A DNA stretch of 64,000 bases from contig NC_079208.1 in NCBI RefSeq assembly GCF_026745355.1, forward strand, positions 18,531,213 to 18,595,212, read 5' to 3'. Both the position numbers and the translations under genes were made by a program. This DNA is from Beta vulgaris subsp. vulgaris (taxonomy: Eukaryota; Streptophyta; Magnoliopsida; Caryophyllales; Amaranthaceae). Positions 42,816 to 55,876 of this stretch are shown piece by piece. The stretch's first letter is position 1, and each line of letters begins with the position of its first letter. The notes beneath the pieces are model-generated. The model searched no databases and was not told where the DNA came from. It was given only the letters and a program-made list of their open reading frames with translations.

Positions 42816-43220
42816 ATGAGGAATGACTATTGTTCATTTGACTCACCTATTTCACCAAAACATTTAAAGACTTGGCATCCAAAATTAGAACATTCTAATT
42901 TTTTTGATCATGAAGGTATGATACTAACAATGTTTCGTTCCGGTCATATTAAATTATATAAAGTTCGAAACAATGTTGCGAATGCTGAAGATTTTTATTC
43001 GAATAATTGGTATATGACGGAGTATGTGTTCTCTAAAATCAAAGATTCTAGGATTTTTATTGATTTAGAATATATGGTACTACATTTTTTTCATTGCAAT
43101 CCTGCACGAGCTCATTACGTATGTTGATATCCAATTGAAGAAATCAACATGAACGATGGACGTGTAATACCAACTACAAATAATATTTTGTTGGATTATT
43201 TATCAAATGAAAGTGATTAG
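42816..43220 (+). pseudogene. Unrecognised small protein, copy 2, one in-frame stop
   Basis: Met at 42816 (MRNDYCSFDSPISPKHLK), core LEHSNFFDHEGMILTMFRSG, then HCNPARAHYVC and a TGA at 43125-43127; the same frame continues for 30 codons (YPIEEINMNDGRVIPTTNNI, LLDYLSNESD) to TAG 43218-43220. Aligns by eye with the copy at 40550. The stop is at a different position from that copy, so the two breaks are independent. Family unknown. Confidence 0.5.
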
Positions 43221-43638
43221 TTGAATGGTGGTTTTTACATTGTATTATCTTTAATTACGTAATATTGCTCATCTAAATGTCAATAAAATAAAAACAAAAT
43301 TTATGTTTCCATTTATGTTGTACTACCACTTATATATTAGTTGTCATTTTCAACTTTGACTCTAATTGGTCAATCATTATAAATGCCATACCAACTTCTA
43401 CCAAAAAATTAATACATTCTTCCTTAAATAAATTCGGCTATGGTATATACAAATGAGACATTTTTTTAAAAATATAAAATAAATATCAACATCCCAAAAA
43501 AGTGGTTTAAAATTTCCCTACCAAGTAATGTGCCTTCCAACTTATTCAATGCTTTGAAAGGTTTTAGAAAAATCTACCTAGTGTGTACTTCATGCAACAA
43601 TGTCATTTTTAATTTTGACCACATTTGGTCAATCCTTA
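43221..43638. other. AT-rich intergenic sequence up to the gypsy insertion
   Basis: No gene recognised. The last five bases (cctta, 43634-43638) would be the target duplication if the gypsy LTR starts at 43639. The other flank has been lost with the element's 5' end. Confidence 0.45.
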
Positions 43639-44922
43639 TGTAACACCCCGATAATTCTCTCTCTTCAAAAATACCTTTATAATATAAAACTTAGAGAATT
43701 ACCAAAGCATTATCGCTTGTGTGATAACGTATCGGCTTATTCAGAATTTTGCAGCGGAAAACAAATAATTAAACTTTAACTTTATTATAAATAAATAAAT
43801 AAGTATTTAGAACTTAAACAATCTAAATTAGTCTACTCCAACAAACTTAATAACATATGTTCTTATTCATGCAGAAAGTAAAATATACTAGTTAAATACA
43901 CATTCTCTCCATTCCAGATTCCCAATGATGCACATCTGCGAACCTGTAATGTCAATGCTATACTGAATCTGCTCCCCATAATGGTTCATCACAGAATCAA
44001 TAAGGCAAAGCCATGATCACAATCACAAATAAAGCACGTAATCAGCAAAGCTGAGTACTATATACTAAAACATAAGCATTCGTAACATGATACTAAAAAG
44101 ATAACACGCAGAGATACATAATAATATAATCATATAATAATCTGCAGATAACTTTAACTAAACTAAACTCTAAACATCTTTTTATTACTTTAAAGAAATA
44201 GTTGTTGGAACTGAGTTGTCTTATCTATTAATGCCTTCACCTACGAAGACGAAACACGGGTGCTACCAGGCACTACAACGCATTTCAGATTGACCTGCGA
44301 TATCGAGGAACTTTTGCTAACTGAAAAAGGGATGGTGATCAATCCATTCCTGTAAAAAGCCATGGCTCGCTCACCATATACTCCAACTCCTAATGTCCAA
44401 CTCTAGACGTACACCAGTCTAAAGTCTATAACTATTCTCGTTACACTTTACGTTATTTTCATGTTATCACTTGTTATGACACACACACACAAACAACACA
44501 AAAATAATAATCAAACAGTCACAACTGAACTTCTTTTATCTTAGGATTTAATAAGTGACCACAACTTACAATCCAAGACTACTTTCTTTTTAATCTCAAC
44601 TTTCTTATTTGTTGAACCTAGCCAACAATAATCTTACCTTTAAAAAGGCGTAACTTATCAACTTACCAAATAAAGCCCACAATCCTCATAAGATAATAAA
44701 AGTAATACTTGTTAGGGAATACATGAATAACATGATTCAATCTCTATAACATATATTAATTCCTCATGCGAATTAATAAATAAACTCTCTTTTCATGCTT
44801 GTGTCAAATATTCCATACAAACATACAATCTAGTACTCATAATAAATCTCAAATTACATGTTTGCACACAAGCATAAAACATGTAACCATCAAATACTAG
44901 AAATCATATATATATGAACATA
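43639..44922 (-). repeat. Gypsy 3' LTR, distal part
   Basis: Plus-strand start tgtaacaccccgataattct is the inverse of a typical gypsy LTR 3' end. It joins, after removal of the LINE, to 52241-53529. Shares long text with the + orientation LTR at 36519-38240. Confidence 0.8.
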
Positions 44923-45741
44923 GAGTGGAATATAAAAGATGAGAGAGACAGCTAGAAAGAGAAAGAGAAAAAGTGAGAAAAGGAAGCCCCCCTAGTTGTG
45001 CCTTGAAACCCTAGTTTTTTCGCCCAAATCGATTTGTGTTCTTTGTCTCAATGGTTATCTCTGCAAATTTCTCAGTAATCTCAAATTAATTCTTTCCTGT
45101 TGCAATCCTTTTAGTACAATTTCGTTTTCGTGTGACTTTTGGTCTACTTTAGCCAAGTTTATGGCTATAAAAGGAGAATTTGGTAGCAGTAATGATTTAA
45201 CCCTACCCCTTTCTGATAGGGTTAGTTCTCAATTAAAGCTACTATTAAAAGTAATTGATGATGGGTTCCAGGCTGGTTTTGTGCCACCGTATCTCAATTG
45301 CAGGCTATTCAATTATAACTAGGGTTTTCTTGGCGAATTGGGGCTTTCTATTGGCTTCTGCTTTTTCGAGCATTTATTAAGTGACAGGGAGTGAGAGTGG
45401 AGTGTGAGAGAGAGGTTTCTTTTGGAGTGTGGTCATTCAATTCTGGTGAGGGTTTGTTCATTATTGCTTTGATATTTTGGCGTGATGTTAATCAATTTCG
45501 CAGACGAAACTTGCAGACTCAAACCCTAGCATTAATGGCGATGGTAAGTCTCATTACTCCTAATAGTAATCAGTCTGTTTACTTGGTGGTTTGCGATAGT
45601 CCGAGGGCCTATATAAAGAAGGTGCAGGTTGGTTTTTCATTATCATCCTCTCCTTCTTCCTCTCTTTTGTATGTGTACAATAGATTGGTTTTTTATTGTG
45701 CTTATCTCCTTTTCCAAAGATCTTTTCTTAATTTGTTTACA

Positions 45742-47430
45742 ATGAACTTTAAAAATGTTGTTCTTAGTTCTGATCTTCCTAAAGTCTCTGAGGTCCCCCC
45801 TCCTGAGTCTGTTAATAATCATGGTGAAATTAATTCCCCTGCTGGGAGGGATTCTGTGGTGCCTTCCTCTGTTCAAGGAACCTAGGACCCTCCAGAAGCG
45901 TCTTTCCCTGAAGCTGTGATTGTTGATGATCTGACTCAAGTCCAGAGGGATATTCAGGAGCTCTCTAAATCTTGCTTGATTGGTAAGATGCTTGGTGAGC
46001 CCTTGGATGTGCGTATCATTATTTCACGCACAAAGGCTGAGTGGAAGTTTGTTAAGGGTGATATTGAGTTTCTGGATATGGGGAATCATTGGATTCTTCT
46101 TAAGTTTGCTAATCCGAATGATTTGTTTCTTATCTGGTCCGAGCGTCCTTGGCATGTCCAGGGTGAGCTCTTTGTCTTACAAGCCTGGCGTCCTAATTTT
46201 GATCCCTTTCTTGAAGAACTTAAGTGGGTTGACCTGTGGGTGCGTATACCCAGGTTTCCCACCGAGTTACTTAACTTTGAGTCATTAGCCAATCTCTTTG
46301 CTTCTAATAATGTGGGGGTGTTAATTAAGCTGGATTCTAATTCCTTGTTAAGAAATAAGATAAGATTTGCGCGAGCTTGTATCCGTGTAGATATAACTGC
46401 TCCTTTGCTTGAGTATGCTGAATTGTCCCGTGCTGGGGGGAAGGTGTGAGGGTATGTCATCTGGTATGAAGATTTTAGTTCGGGGTGTTCATTTTGTGGT
46501 TGTGAAGATCATACCATTGATGCTTGCCCTTTGTTGCATGCTCCTAAAAAAGAAATTACTATCTCTCTTCTTAAAAGTCCTAAACAGAAGAATTTAGCTG
46601 AGATCCTCTCGTTGGCTACAAGGCAAGCTCAGCTTGCTACCACGGTTGTGGAAGCTAACGTGGTGCAAGCAAAGCCTAAGTCAACGATCAGATCTTTTGG
46701 TCAGAAACATGGGTTCCATAATTATTCTAAGAATTCTTCTAAGTCTGTTGTATCTCATGGTAAGTTTGCTGCTTCCGCTGGTAAGAGAAATGCTGCTGGG
46801 GTGGGTTTTAAGGACCCTTTATTGGCTGTTCCTAGCCCTCCTGTTGCTCCAGTTCATGGCAAAGGTAAGGGTAAAGCTGTGTTGTTTGCTTCTGCTCCTT
46901 ATTATGAGAATGCTAGTAGCTCTGATGATGATCCTGTGAATATGGCTGTACCTCTGCAATTACCTTCCTCTCACTGTTTCCAAGCTTCTTTGCTTGAATA
47001 TGGTCATTGTGAGAATGGTGAGGGTGAAGGGTTGGCTCTTGCTCCATCTGAGGCTCTTGGTGTGGAGTTATCTCCTGTCCCTCTTCAAGTTATTTACCCA
47101 GATACTTTTTATCATGATAATCAGTTTGGCCCTCTTGTGCAAGTGTCTGACCAAAACTATGGTGGCTTCTCTATTTTTGAGTCTGGGGTGGAAAATGATA
47201 CAATGATTATCATTGATGATTCCAAATCTGGGAGTGAGATCCATGCTCTAAATGAGACTTTCTTCCATTCCATAGATTCGGAGAGCTCTATAGTTAGGCA
47301 CATTAGTGCCATGGGTGTTGAGCAGGAGCCCTCCTTGGAACCCTCTTCTCTATCTAGTGCTGCTAAGAGAAGGAAGGGTAATCATGGGGATGATTTAGCC
47401 TCGTCAGATCTGAAGAGATCTAAAGTCTAA
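45742..47430 (+). pseudogene. LINE ORF1 (DUF4283 + zinc knuckle), two stops
   Basis: One continuous frame of 562 codons with only two internal stops (TAG 45883-45885 and TGA 46447-46449). Contains the DUF4283 RNA-binding-like region (HWILLKFANPNDLFLIWSER, WVDLWVRIPRFPTELLNFES) and a CCHC knuckle CSFCGCEDHTIDAC. The C-terminal half is low complexity, ending in a basic KRRKGN...LKRSKV segment. This is the nucleic-acid-binding ORF1 protein of plant L1 LINEs. The small number of lesions suggests a fairly recent insertion. Confidence 0.85.
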
Positions 47431-48023
47431 GTTGGTTAGCTAAGTAGTAAGCTGATGGTGGTTTTTTGGGATGCCTTGTGATGCTGGTTGTTATCCTTGT
47501 AGTGGGGGGAATTTTTAGATCCTTTTGTCAGAATAATGTTGCATTAGAATCTTGGTTGGTATTTTGGATTGTATATATCCTAGGATTGTTAATGCTGTGG
47601 GAAACTGGGCCCCTCCTCTTTCATTGTTGTGTGCTATTTAGGAGGCCTAGTTTCTCATATGATTCCTCCCTTTTTTGTTTTATTTTGGTGCATGGCATCC
47701 GTGTAAAATTTCTCTATCTGAAGAGATATTTTATTGATCTATTATGGACCAGGTGGTTGTTATTTTTTTTTGTTGTTTTCTTCTCTGCAATTACTACGAG
47801 TCCTGCTAGTTAATCTCATTTCTTTTTCATGGTATTGTGAGTGGATAGTTTATTGGTGTTGTTTCTTTTTGAGATATATTTGGTGCTGCGATTTTTCTTC
47901 TAGTGAAGTATTTGCTGTGAATGCCGTCACAATTGCTTCTTGTGTTGGGCTGCCATTTGATCCAGATTATAGCTTGAATCATATGTGGCAGGTGATATTA
48001 GCCCTTGCCCCTTGTATTAACTA

Positions 48024-51000
48024 TTGTTTATGAATATTGGTTTCTGGAATATTCGAGGTGTGCTTAAAAAGACTGCGGTTCCGGATATCCGTGATTTTGG
48101 TGTTCAAAATCACATTTGTATTTTCATGTTATGTGAAGTAAAATCTAAGGCCCCCCCCCCTCAGATCATGGCTCAACGTTGTGGGTTCCAGCAGGTGGAT
48201 TTTGTTCCGACAATGGGGCTGGCAGGGGGTGTATGGCTGTTATGGAAGGATAGCTCTCAATCCCCATTCAATTTGGTTGTAATTTTTAAAGGCTCGAGAT
48301 TTATGGCTTGTTCAATTACTCTCCTTAACAAGAACATTTCCTTTGTTTGTATTTTTGTGTATGCTCCGCCTGCCAATGCTCTCAAGCATGAGTTTTGGGA
48401 AGAAGTGATTTCTTATGCAAATTCATTATCAATTCCTTTTATTATTCTAGGTGATTTTAATGATATAGGCTGTGAGCAAGATAAGCTTGGGGGCTCTCCT
48501 TTCAATCTCAATCGAATTTTAAATATGCAACATATTCTTTCTTCTATTTCCGCCATTGAAATCCCATTTTTGGGTTCTAGATTTACTTGGAGGAAAAAAC
48601 GAGCTGGCCCTAACAACTTATTAGAAAGGCTTGACAGAGGGCTCGCTAGCCCAATATGGCTGAGTTGGTTCCCCCAGGCTAAGTTAGTTCATCACCCCTT
48701 TACTTCACCGGATCATTGTCAAGTTACTTTGGATATTACCACATCTCAAAATTTCAAAGCTCCTCCATTTAGATTTGAGAAGATGTGGTGCCTTCGTAAG
48801 GATTATGATACTTTAGTCAAGAAAACTTGGTGTGAGCATTTCCATGGTTCGCATATGTTTAAGCTTGTTAAAAAATGTAGATTATTAAAAGATAAATCAA
48901 AACAGTGGAATAAATCCCAATTTGGGAACGTCTTTAGACAAATTCGAATGGTTGATGCCAAACTTCAAGCTATTCAAAATCAATTGATCATGAATCCTGG
49001 TTGCTCCTTGCTTGCGCTTCGTCAAGATCGTTTTCTTCAGAAAAGAGAAAAATTACTTTCCTTTAGTCACGAGTTCTGGAAACAGAAAAGTAAGACCGAC
49101 TATTTGAAATTAGGCGATGCTAATACGCACTATTACCATACCCATGCGTCGATTAGACGTAGTAGAAATCAAGTTAAGTCTTTCACAACAGCCTCTGACC
49201 AAATCCTTACTTCCCCAGTAGAGATTTCAAAGGCCCTTTCTAAGGAATTTGAGCTTCGTTTTTCTTCCAACCCAGACTGCTCCTTTGATGAGGAGGTCGA
49301 TTTTAGGTTGATCACTCCTATTATTTCTGAGGAGGATAATGCTTTCTTAGTAGCAAGCGTCTCGCCGGATGAAATCAAAGCTGCAGTGTTCGATCTAGCT
49401 CCCGATAAATCGCCGGGACCAGATGGATTTCCACCGTTCTTTTTCCAGAAGTACTGGACACTGGTTGGTAATTCAGTAGTTAGAGCGGTTCAAGCCTTTT
49501 TTTCATTAGGGGAAAATCCTAAAAGAGATTAATCATACCTTCCTAGCTCTTATCCCGAAAATTGAGAACCCGTCTTCAGCTAATCATTTCCGCCCTATTA
49601 GCCTGTGTTCTACTATTTACAAGGTCATTTCTAAGGTCATGACGAATCGTCTGAAACATGTTTTAGGTAAAATCATTCATCCTTTGCAGGGGGCTTTTGT
49701 CCCTGATCGCTTTATTCAAGATAACATTCTGATAGCCCATGAGGTTTTTCACTCCTTTAGGAAAAAAACTGGGGATGAAGGTTGGCTAGCTATTAAGTTA
49801 GATATGGAAAAGGCCTATGATCGTTTAGAATGGAAATACATTTTGGTATTGCTTAGGAAATTGGGTTTTTGCCCTAGATGGGTAGAGTGGATTTTTAGTT
49901 GTATCTCTACTTCGTCGTTTTCGGTTTTAGTCAATGATATTCCGGGTAAGCAGTTCTACCCTTCAAGGGGTATTTGTCAAGGTGATCCTTTATCCCCGTA
50001 TCTTTTTATTCTCTGTGCGGAGCTTCTGGCTCGACAGCTTTCGGCTGCTAATGAACGGCGAGATAAGACTATTGGAGTTTCCATAGGAAGATCTGGGGTC
50101 CGCATCCCTTTCATGACATTCGCAGATGATACTATGATATTCGCTACTGCTTCGGATGAAAGTTGTGTGGTGATTAAGTAGATTCTGGACAAATACTGTG
50201 CTATGTCGGGTCAATTGGTTAATTTTCATAAGTCTGCTTTTCAGTGCTCTTTGAATGTTCCTAGGGAAGCTAAAGTAAATTTTGCCTCTTTATTGGGTAT
50301 GATGGAAGTTGATCATTTAGGGGAGTATCTGGGTTGCCCCATTATTGATTCTCGTGTCACCAAGGAAACATTTGGTAAAACGAGTGGTAAAGTCACGAAT
50401 CAATTGCCCAAGTGGAAAGCTAATTCGTTATCTCAAGCAGGCAGGACTGTCTTAATCCAAGCAAACTTAGCTACGAAAGCCAATTTTCAAATGCAGAGCT
50501 TTTATCTTCCTCAAGCTACGTTATCAGGGTTGGATAAATCCTATCGTAATTCTTTTTGGAATAAAGATCCGGGAGCTAAATCGGCTAACCTGATTGGTTG
50601 GAACAAAGTGTGTCTTCCCAAAAGTTATGGTGGGTTAGGTATTAGGAAAGCGGATACTAACAATGTTGCCTTACAAATGAAATTGCTTTGGAAGCTCCTA
50701 AAACATAATAATATTTTGTGGGTTTCCCTAGTCTCGAAGAAATATCTTAAATCTCAGGATCTGTTTTCGTGTAGAGTCTCTCCTGTTGCTTCATGGCAAT
50801 GGAAAAGATTAATGTCGCTCCGTCCTTTATTTAAAAAGGGGCTTCGATGGCAGATTGGTAATGGGAAGGCCATAAGGTTTTGGGAGGACAATTGGGTGTT
50901 CCAATATCCCCTTAGTTCAGTAGTTAGTCCGGTGCTCGACAGTGATCACATGAGAGTGTGTGATGTGCTGGATGGCTCAGGGGGGTGGAATCGTGATCTT

Positions 51001-52196
51001 CTTTCTCAATTTCTCCCTTCCCACATAGTCGATCATATTAGTTCACTTTTTCTTCCGACATCCCATCAAGAAGACTTGTTGGTCTGGGGGTTGACGGCAG
51101 ATGGTGAGTACTCAGTATAGTCGGGATCTATGTTAGCTCAGGGTCTTTATAACCCTAACTTTGAAAAGGTGGAATTCGCATGGTTATGGAATCTCAACGC
51201 CCCCCCGAAGATTAAGTTTTTCTTATGGAAAGCTTGTCATGATGTTCTGCCTTCTAAGGATAGGCTAGAGAAATGTAAGCTGTGTGCCGCAGCAATGTGT
51301 GTTATGCGGTAATGCGTCGGAATCAATTGTTCACCTTTGTTTCCAATGTCCGTTCACTAGGCAGGTTTTTTCGTGCCTTAATGCGTCTGATTCTTGGCCT
51401 CTCCTTCCTGATTCTTGTAATCAGTTAGAGGCCTCATCTTTTAGAATTTGGATAGAGAAGTGTCACTCAATAGTGATGGTGCTACAATTTCGAAATTTGC
51501 CTTTGTTTGGTGGTTCATCTGGTTTACTCGAAATAAGGTCATTTTTAATGAGGAAGGTTTCTCTCCAAGAAAAGTTTGTTTCATGATTTGTAGTTTTTTT
51601 GCCCAATGGTTGAAAACTGCAGCTAAAGGGGATGGAGATTCTGGTTCTCCTGTTCCTAGGCCCTTAGCTAGGCCTAAAGCTGTTAGATCTGGTATTGATA
51701 GTGTTTGGATCCCCCCCTTGGAAATTTTTATAAACTTAATTTTGATGGCTCGAAAGACTCTGCAGGGAATAGTGCTTTAGGTTTTGTTATTAGGGATAGT
51801 AAGGGGGAGGTTTTGCTGGCAGGTGCTAAATCTTTAGGTCCTCTTATTTCGATTGTCCAAGCTGAGGCGTGGGCTCTTAGTGAGGGGATTAAGGGTGCCA
51901 TCTCTTTGGATATCTCTCATATTGTTGTGGAAGTCGATAATCTTGCAGTTATTAACTCTGTGAAAAAAGCATGGCGTATTCCTTAGGAAATTTCTAACAT
52001 TATTTCTGAAGTGGGGATTAATGTTCGTTGTTTTGCAGAGTGTCAGTTCCGTCATTGTTTTCGGGAGGCTAACCAGGCGGCTGATTTTATGGCTAAGAAG
52101 GCGCATCACCACCAATCATTACTCTACTGGTTCCCTCCTTACTGTTTGGATTTCTCCCTTATCATCTGCAAGGATGTTTTAGGCTGCCCCCCCTGA
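48024..52196 (+). pseudogene. LINE ORF2: endonuclease, RT, zf-RVT, RNase H; broken
   Basis: APE-type endonuclease at the start (NIGFWNIRGVLKK, FIILGDFNDIG, GSRFTWRKKRAG, SPDHCQVTLD). RT has FRPISLCSTIYKVISKVMTN, WLAIKLDMEKAYDRLEW, GICQGDPLSPYLF and the catalytic FADDTMIFA. A zf-RVT region follows (WLWNLNAPPKIKFFLWKACH, CGNASESIVHLCFQCP) and then a plant-type RNase H (KLNFDGSKDSAGNSALGFVI). A one-base frameshift near 49520, stops at about 50179 and 51118, and further frameshifts near 51290, 51450 and 51720 break it. Confidence 0.88.
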
Positions 52197-52240
52197 TTAG
52201 AGGGTTTGCCTAAGTTTTCTTTCCTTATCAATATATATAT

Positions 52241-53529
52241 ATATATATATAAACATAATAAGTTCCTATACATGATACTAAAATTTCTTTCTCCTTAAAT
52301 CATGATACTAATCACATAGCACGCAATTATGTACGTACCTTGTGTAAATTAGTATGCAGACGACTTTTAATTCCTTAAAAGTCTCATACGAAATATTCTC
52401 CGCCTGGAATTCAATATAAACTAAAATCAATACTCTTAAATAAAAATACAGCAACTCTAAAATATTTAAAATCCGCTTTAAATATATTCAAAAGCTGATT
52501 TTAATATCAAAACTTCAATTACTTTTAATTCCTAGCATAGTACTACCATACTAATAATTAAAACTCTTAAAACTCCAATAAATAAACTTCTTTATGAAAT
52601 TCCAGCAACTTTTAAAATCATAAAACCTTCTTTAAACATATATAAACATGTTTAAAATCATAATCTAAAACAATCTCATAGTATTTATCATGCTACTATG
52701 GTTTTCTAGTAAGATTATTAATTAAAATAGTAAATTAAATCTAATAATCATGATTAACATTAAAAAAAAGCGTAAAAACATAGTCTTTAGTCAAATCTTG
52801 AGGAAGAAGAAAAGAAAAAGGGAGAAAAAGAGTGAAATACCGAAATCGCGAGTGAAATATGGCAGCAGAATTGCGAAACTTGCAGAGGCCATAACTGATA
52901 GAATAATAATCAGAATCGAGTGATTTTTGAGCCTAAGTTCAACAACTTTTCAAGATATACAACTTCTAAGAAGGACGTTTTGGCTAAAAACAAACAGAAC
53001 TATGAGAATCTGGCCAATCAGGTTCGGGTGAGAGAAAAAAACGAGTGAAGAGAGGGAAAGAAAACCGTGAAGAGAGAGAGAAGAATGGATTGGCCGAAAT
53101 CTATGAGAGAGAGAGGAGAGCGAAAATATTCTTTGTGTGGGGTAAAATAAATGGGTATTAGGATATTTATAAAGAGGTTTTCTTTTGGGCATAGGAAAAA
53201 GAGATTGGGCTCAATTAAAATTGATGATGAGTAGGATAAATAATTTGGAACTTTAATCATCAACATGACTCTTTTTCCCTATCATTTTAGGATTTTAGGT
53301 TCCTCAAGTCCATTAGACTTCTTTTCCAATATAAATTAGTATTTAAAACTTTTATCAAAGCATGCTTAATTAAAATATTTTCGACTTTCTTAAATCATTA
53401 TTATAATTTCATTTGACTTTTAGAATAGTCAACCTTTTTAAATAGTCAAATCATTTTTAAAACTAGATTATGTTTAAATATACATATATATATACTACTT
53501 ATAATTCCTTTGAAATTATGGGGGATTAC
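52241..53529 (-). repeat. Gypsy 3' LTR, proximal part
   Basis: Ends (plus strand) ttatgggggattaca at 53529, beside the polypurine tract. Homologous to the beginning of the LTR at 36519. Contains CT/GA-rich blocks at about 53040-53120 but no gene. Confidence 0.8.
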
Positions 53530-53839
53530 AGTCTACCCCCCTTAAAAGAAGTTTCGTACTGAAACTTGACACAAAAACTCACATACTTTCAAAAGTTTGA
53601 ACTCATTGTTTTCAAAAGTTTAACAAGAGTTGTGCCACTTGTGCACTTTTTCCAATCTTAAAACACTTGTGTTACTTATGAACACATTTTCTTATGCGGA
53701 AAATCTACTTCTTTTGCACTAACGTGTGCAAATTGCCCAACATTGGCTTACATATGCATGAAAATCTCATAGAAATAGACAAAAAGTGCGAAATTTATCG
53801 CATTCTACCCCCCCCTAAAGAAAATGAGTTACACCCTCG

Positions 53840-55866
53840 TAACTCACCTCAAGGAATAAGTCTGACCATCAATCGTAGGGTGAAAGGCTGTACTCATTTT
53901 CAATGTTGTCCCAAGATTTAATTGGACCTTTTTCCAAAATTTCGAACGAAACCTAGAGTCACGGTCAGAAATGATATCCTTTGGAACTCCATGTAGTCTC
54001 ACCACATGCTTAATGTAAGTCTTAGCGAGCTGCTTCTTTTTCTATGTCTCCTTAATAGGTATAAACACGGCGGATTTGGTCGACCTATCCACACTAACCC
54101 AAATGGTTCCATTTCCACTTCTCGTTTTAGGTAAGGCAGTCACAAAGTCCATAGAAATAGAATCCCACTTCCATCCAGGAATCTCTAAAGATTGAACCTT
54201 CCCCATGGGTCTCTTATGATCTATCTTCACCTTCTGATAGGTTAGGCACTTAGACACATACTCAGCTACCTCTCGCTTCATATTTGGCCACCAATAGATA
54301 ATCTTAAGGTCTATATACAATTTATCACCCATAGGGTGCACTGAATATGGAGTATTATTCCCCTCATCCATAAGACGTCTCTTAAGGTCATTACACTTCT
54401 GTGGTACACACCACCTCCCTTTAAACTTTAGACTCCCATCATCATGAATCTTAAAATCAGCTTCCTTAATTACCTTGCTTCATTTTCTCCTTGATCTTAT
54501 CTAGGTGCTCATCACCAACTTGACCCTCTATGATCTCATCGAAAATTGACAAACCCAAAGAAAGAGTACTAAGTCTTGCCTCACTTTCCCCAAGATTTAA
54601 TATTTCTAAGCTCAACCTTTGCATATCGCGACACAACTCCTCAGGGACTATCAAGGCACTCAAGCTATGACTCGATTTTCTACTCAAGACATCAGCAACC
54701 ACGTTTGCTTTCCCCTCATGATACTGGATATCTAGATCATAATTCTTAATCAACTCTAGCCATCTTCTTTGCCTCATATCCATGTCTTTTTGGGTGAAAA
54801 TGTACTTCAAGCTCTTATGGTATGTGAATATATTACAAGTTGCTCCATAAAGATAATGTCTCCAAATTTGCAATGCAAACACTATGGCAGCTAACTCTAG
54901 GTCATGGGTAGGGTAATTAGCCTCATAAGGTTTCAATTGACGCGACACATACACTGTTACCTTTCCATTCTGCTGTAACACCCATCCTAGACCATTTTTC
55001 GAAGCGTCACTATATACCTGAAATCCCTCATTCCCATCAGGCAGGGTTAAAACAGTTGCAGAGGTTAAACGATCCTTCAAGATTTGAAAGGCTTCTTCAC
55101 ACTTTTCATTCCACTCAAATTTGGACTCCTTTTTTATCAAGTTGGTCATAGGTCTTGCTATCTTCGCGAAATCTCACACAAATCTTCTATAATAGCCAGC
55201 TAGACCTAAGAAACTTCTAATATCTGACACACTCTTTGGAGTTGGCCACTCACTCACAGCTTGAATCTTAGCAGAATTTACTGAGACTCCTTCCTTAGAC
55301 ACATAGTGATCCAAAACGCTACTTTCTCCAAACGAAACTTACACTTAGAGAACTTGGCATATAATTGGTTTTTCCTCAATGTCTCCAAAATGATCCTCAA
55401 GTGCTCATCATGCTCAGCTTCATTCCTCGAATATATTAGAATGTCATCAATGAAAACCACTACGAACTTGTCTAGAAACTCATGGAAGATCCTATTCATC
55501 AAATCCATAAATATAGCAGGAGCATTAGTTAACCCAGATGGCATTACAGTGAACTCATAGTGACTATAACGCGTTCTAAAGGCAGTCTTAGGTACATCCT
55601 TATCGGCTACCCTCAATTGATGATATCCTGAACGTAAGTCAATCTTTGAGAACACACTCGCTCCATTCAATTAGTCGAATAGGTCATCTATTCTAGGCAA
55701 AGGATATTTGTTTTTTATGGTTACATTATTCAACTCCATATAGTCAATGCATAGCCTCATGCTTCCATCCTTTTTCTTCACAAATAATGCAGGAGCTCCC
55801 CAATGTGATGCACTAGGCCTAATATAACCTTTATCCAATAGTTCTTGTAATATTGTTAATCTAAAA
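53840..55866 (-). pseudogene. Gypsy pol remnant: RT, RNase H, partial integrase
   Basis: RT reads [20 protein letters not shown], then [15 protein letters not shown] and [13 protein letters not shown] (catalytic Asp pair); RNase H reads [20 protein letters not shown] and [16 protein letters not shown]; the integrase finger and core read YWWPNMKREVAEYVSKCLTY and WKWDSISMDFVTALPKTRSG. Stops at about 55671, 55278 and 54042 and several frame changes. The integrase C-terminus is missing and only a short spacer separates it from the PPT. Remnant of a transposon polyprotein, inactive. Confidence 0.85.
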
Positions 55867-55876
55867 GCTTTCTTTT

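Larger units (their letters stand above)
44923..52240 (+). mobile_element. Near full-length L1-type LINE inserted in the gypsy LTR
   Basis: Two coding regions in order (ORF1 45742-47430, ORF2 48024-52196), a short 3' region and an AT-repeat end. Flanks atatatatgaacata (left, ending 44922) and atatatataaacata (right, ending 52257) look like a target duplication of about 15-17 bp with one mismatch. The LTR text continues smoothly across the insert. The 5' end has a GA-rich leader (44930-44990). Stops and frameshifts make it inactive. Confidence 0.85.
43639..55866 (-). mobile_element. 5'-truncated Ty3/gypsy retrotransposon, with a LINE in its LTR
   Basis: Read on the minus strand: partial pol (55866-53840), a polypurine tract (ttttaaggggggtagac, about 53545-53530), then the 3' LTR from tgtaatccccc (53529) to ggggtgttaca (43639), split by a LINE (44923-52240). 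Without the LINE the LTR is about 2.6 kb. There is no 5' LTR, gag or protease: pol begins abruptly before the RT finger region, exactly where F-box-like host sequence begins, so a deletion joined them. Confidence 0.85.

Noticed and set aside
40871..43127. Stop-codon recoding (for example readthrough) in the small gene family
   Set aside because: The two copies have different stop codons at different positions and no shared downstream signal that I can see; independent mutations are simpler.
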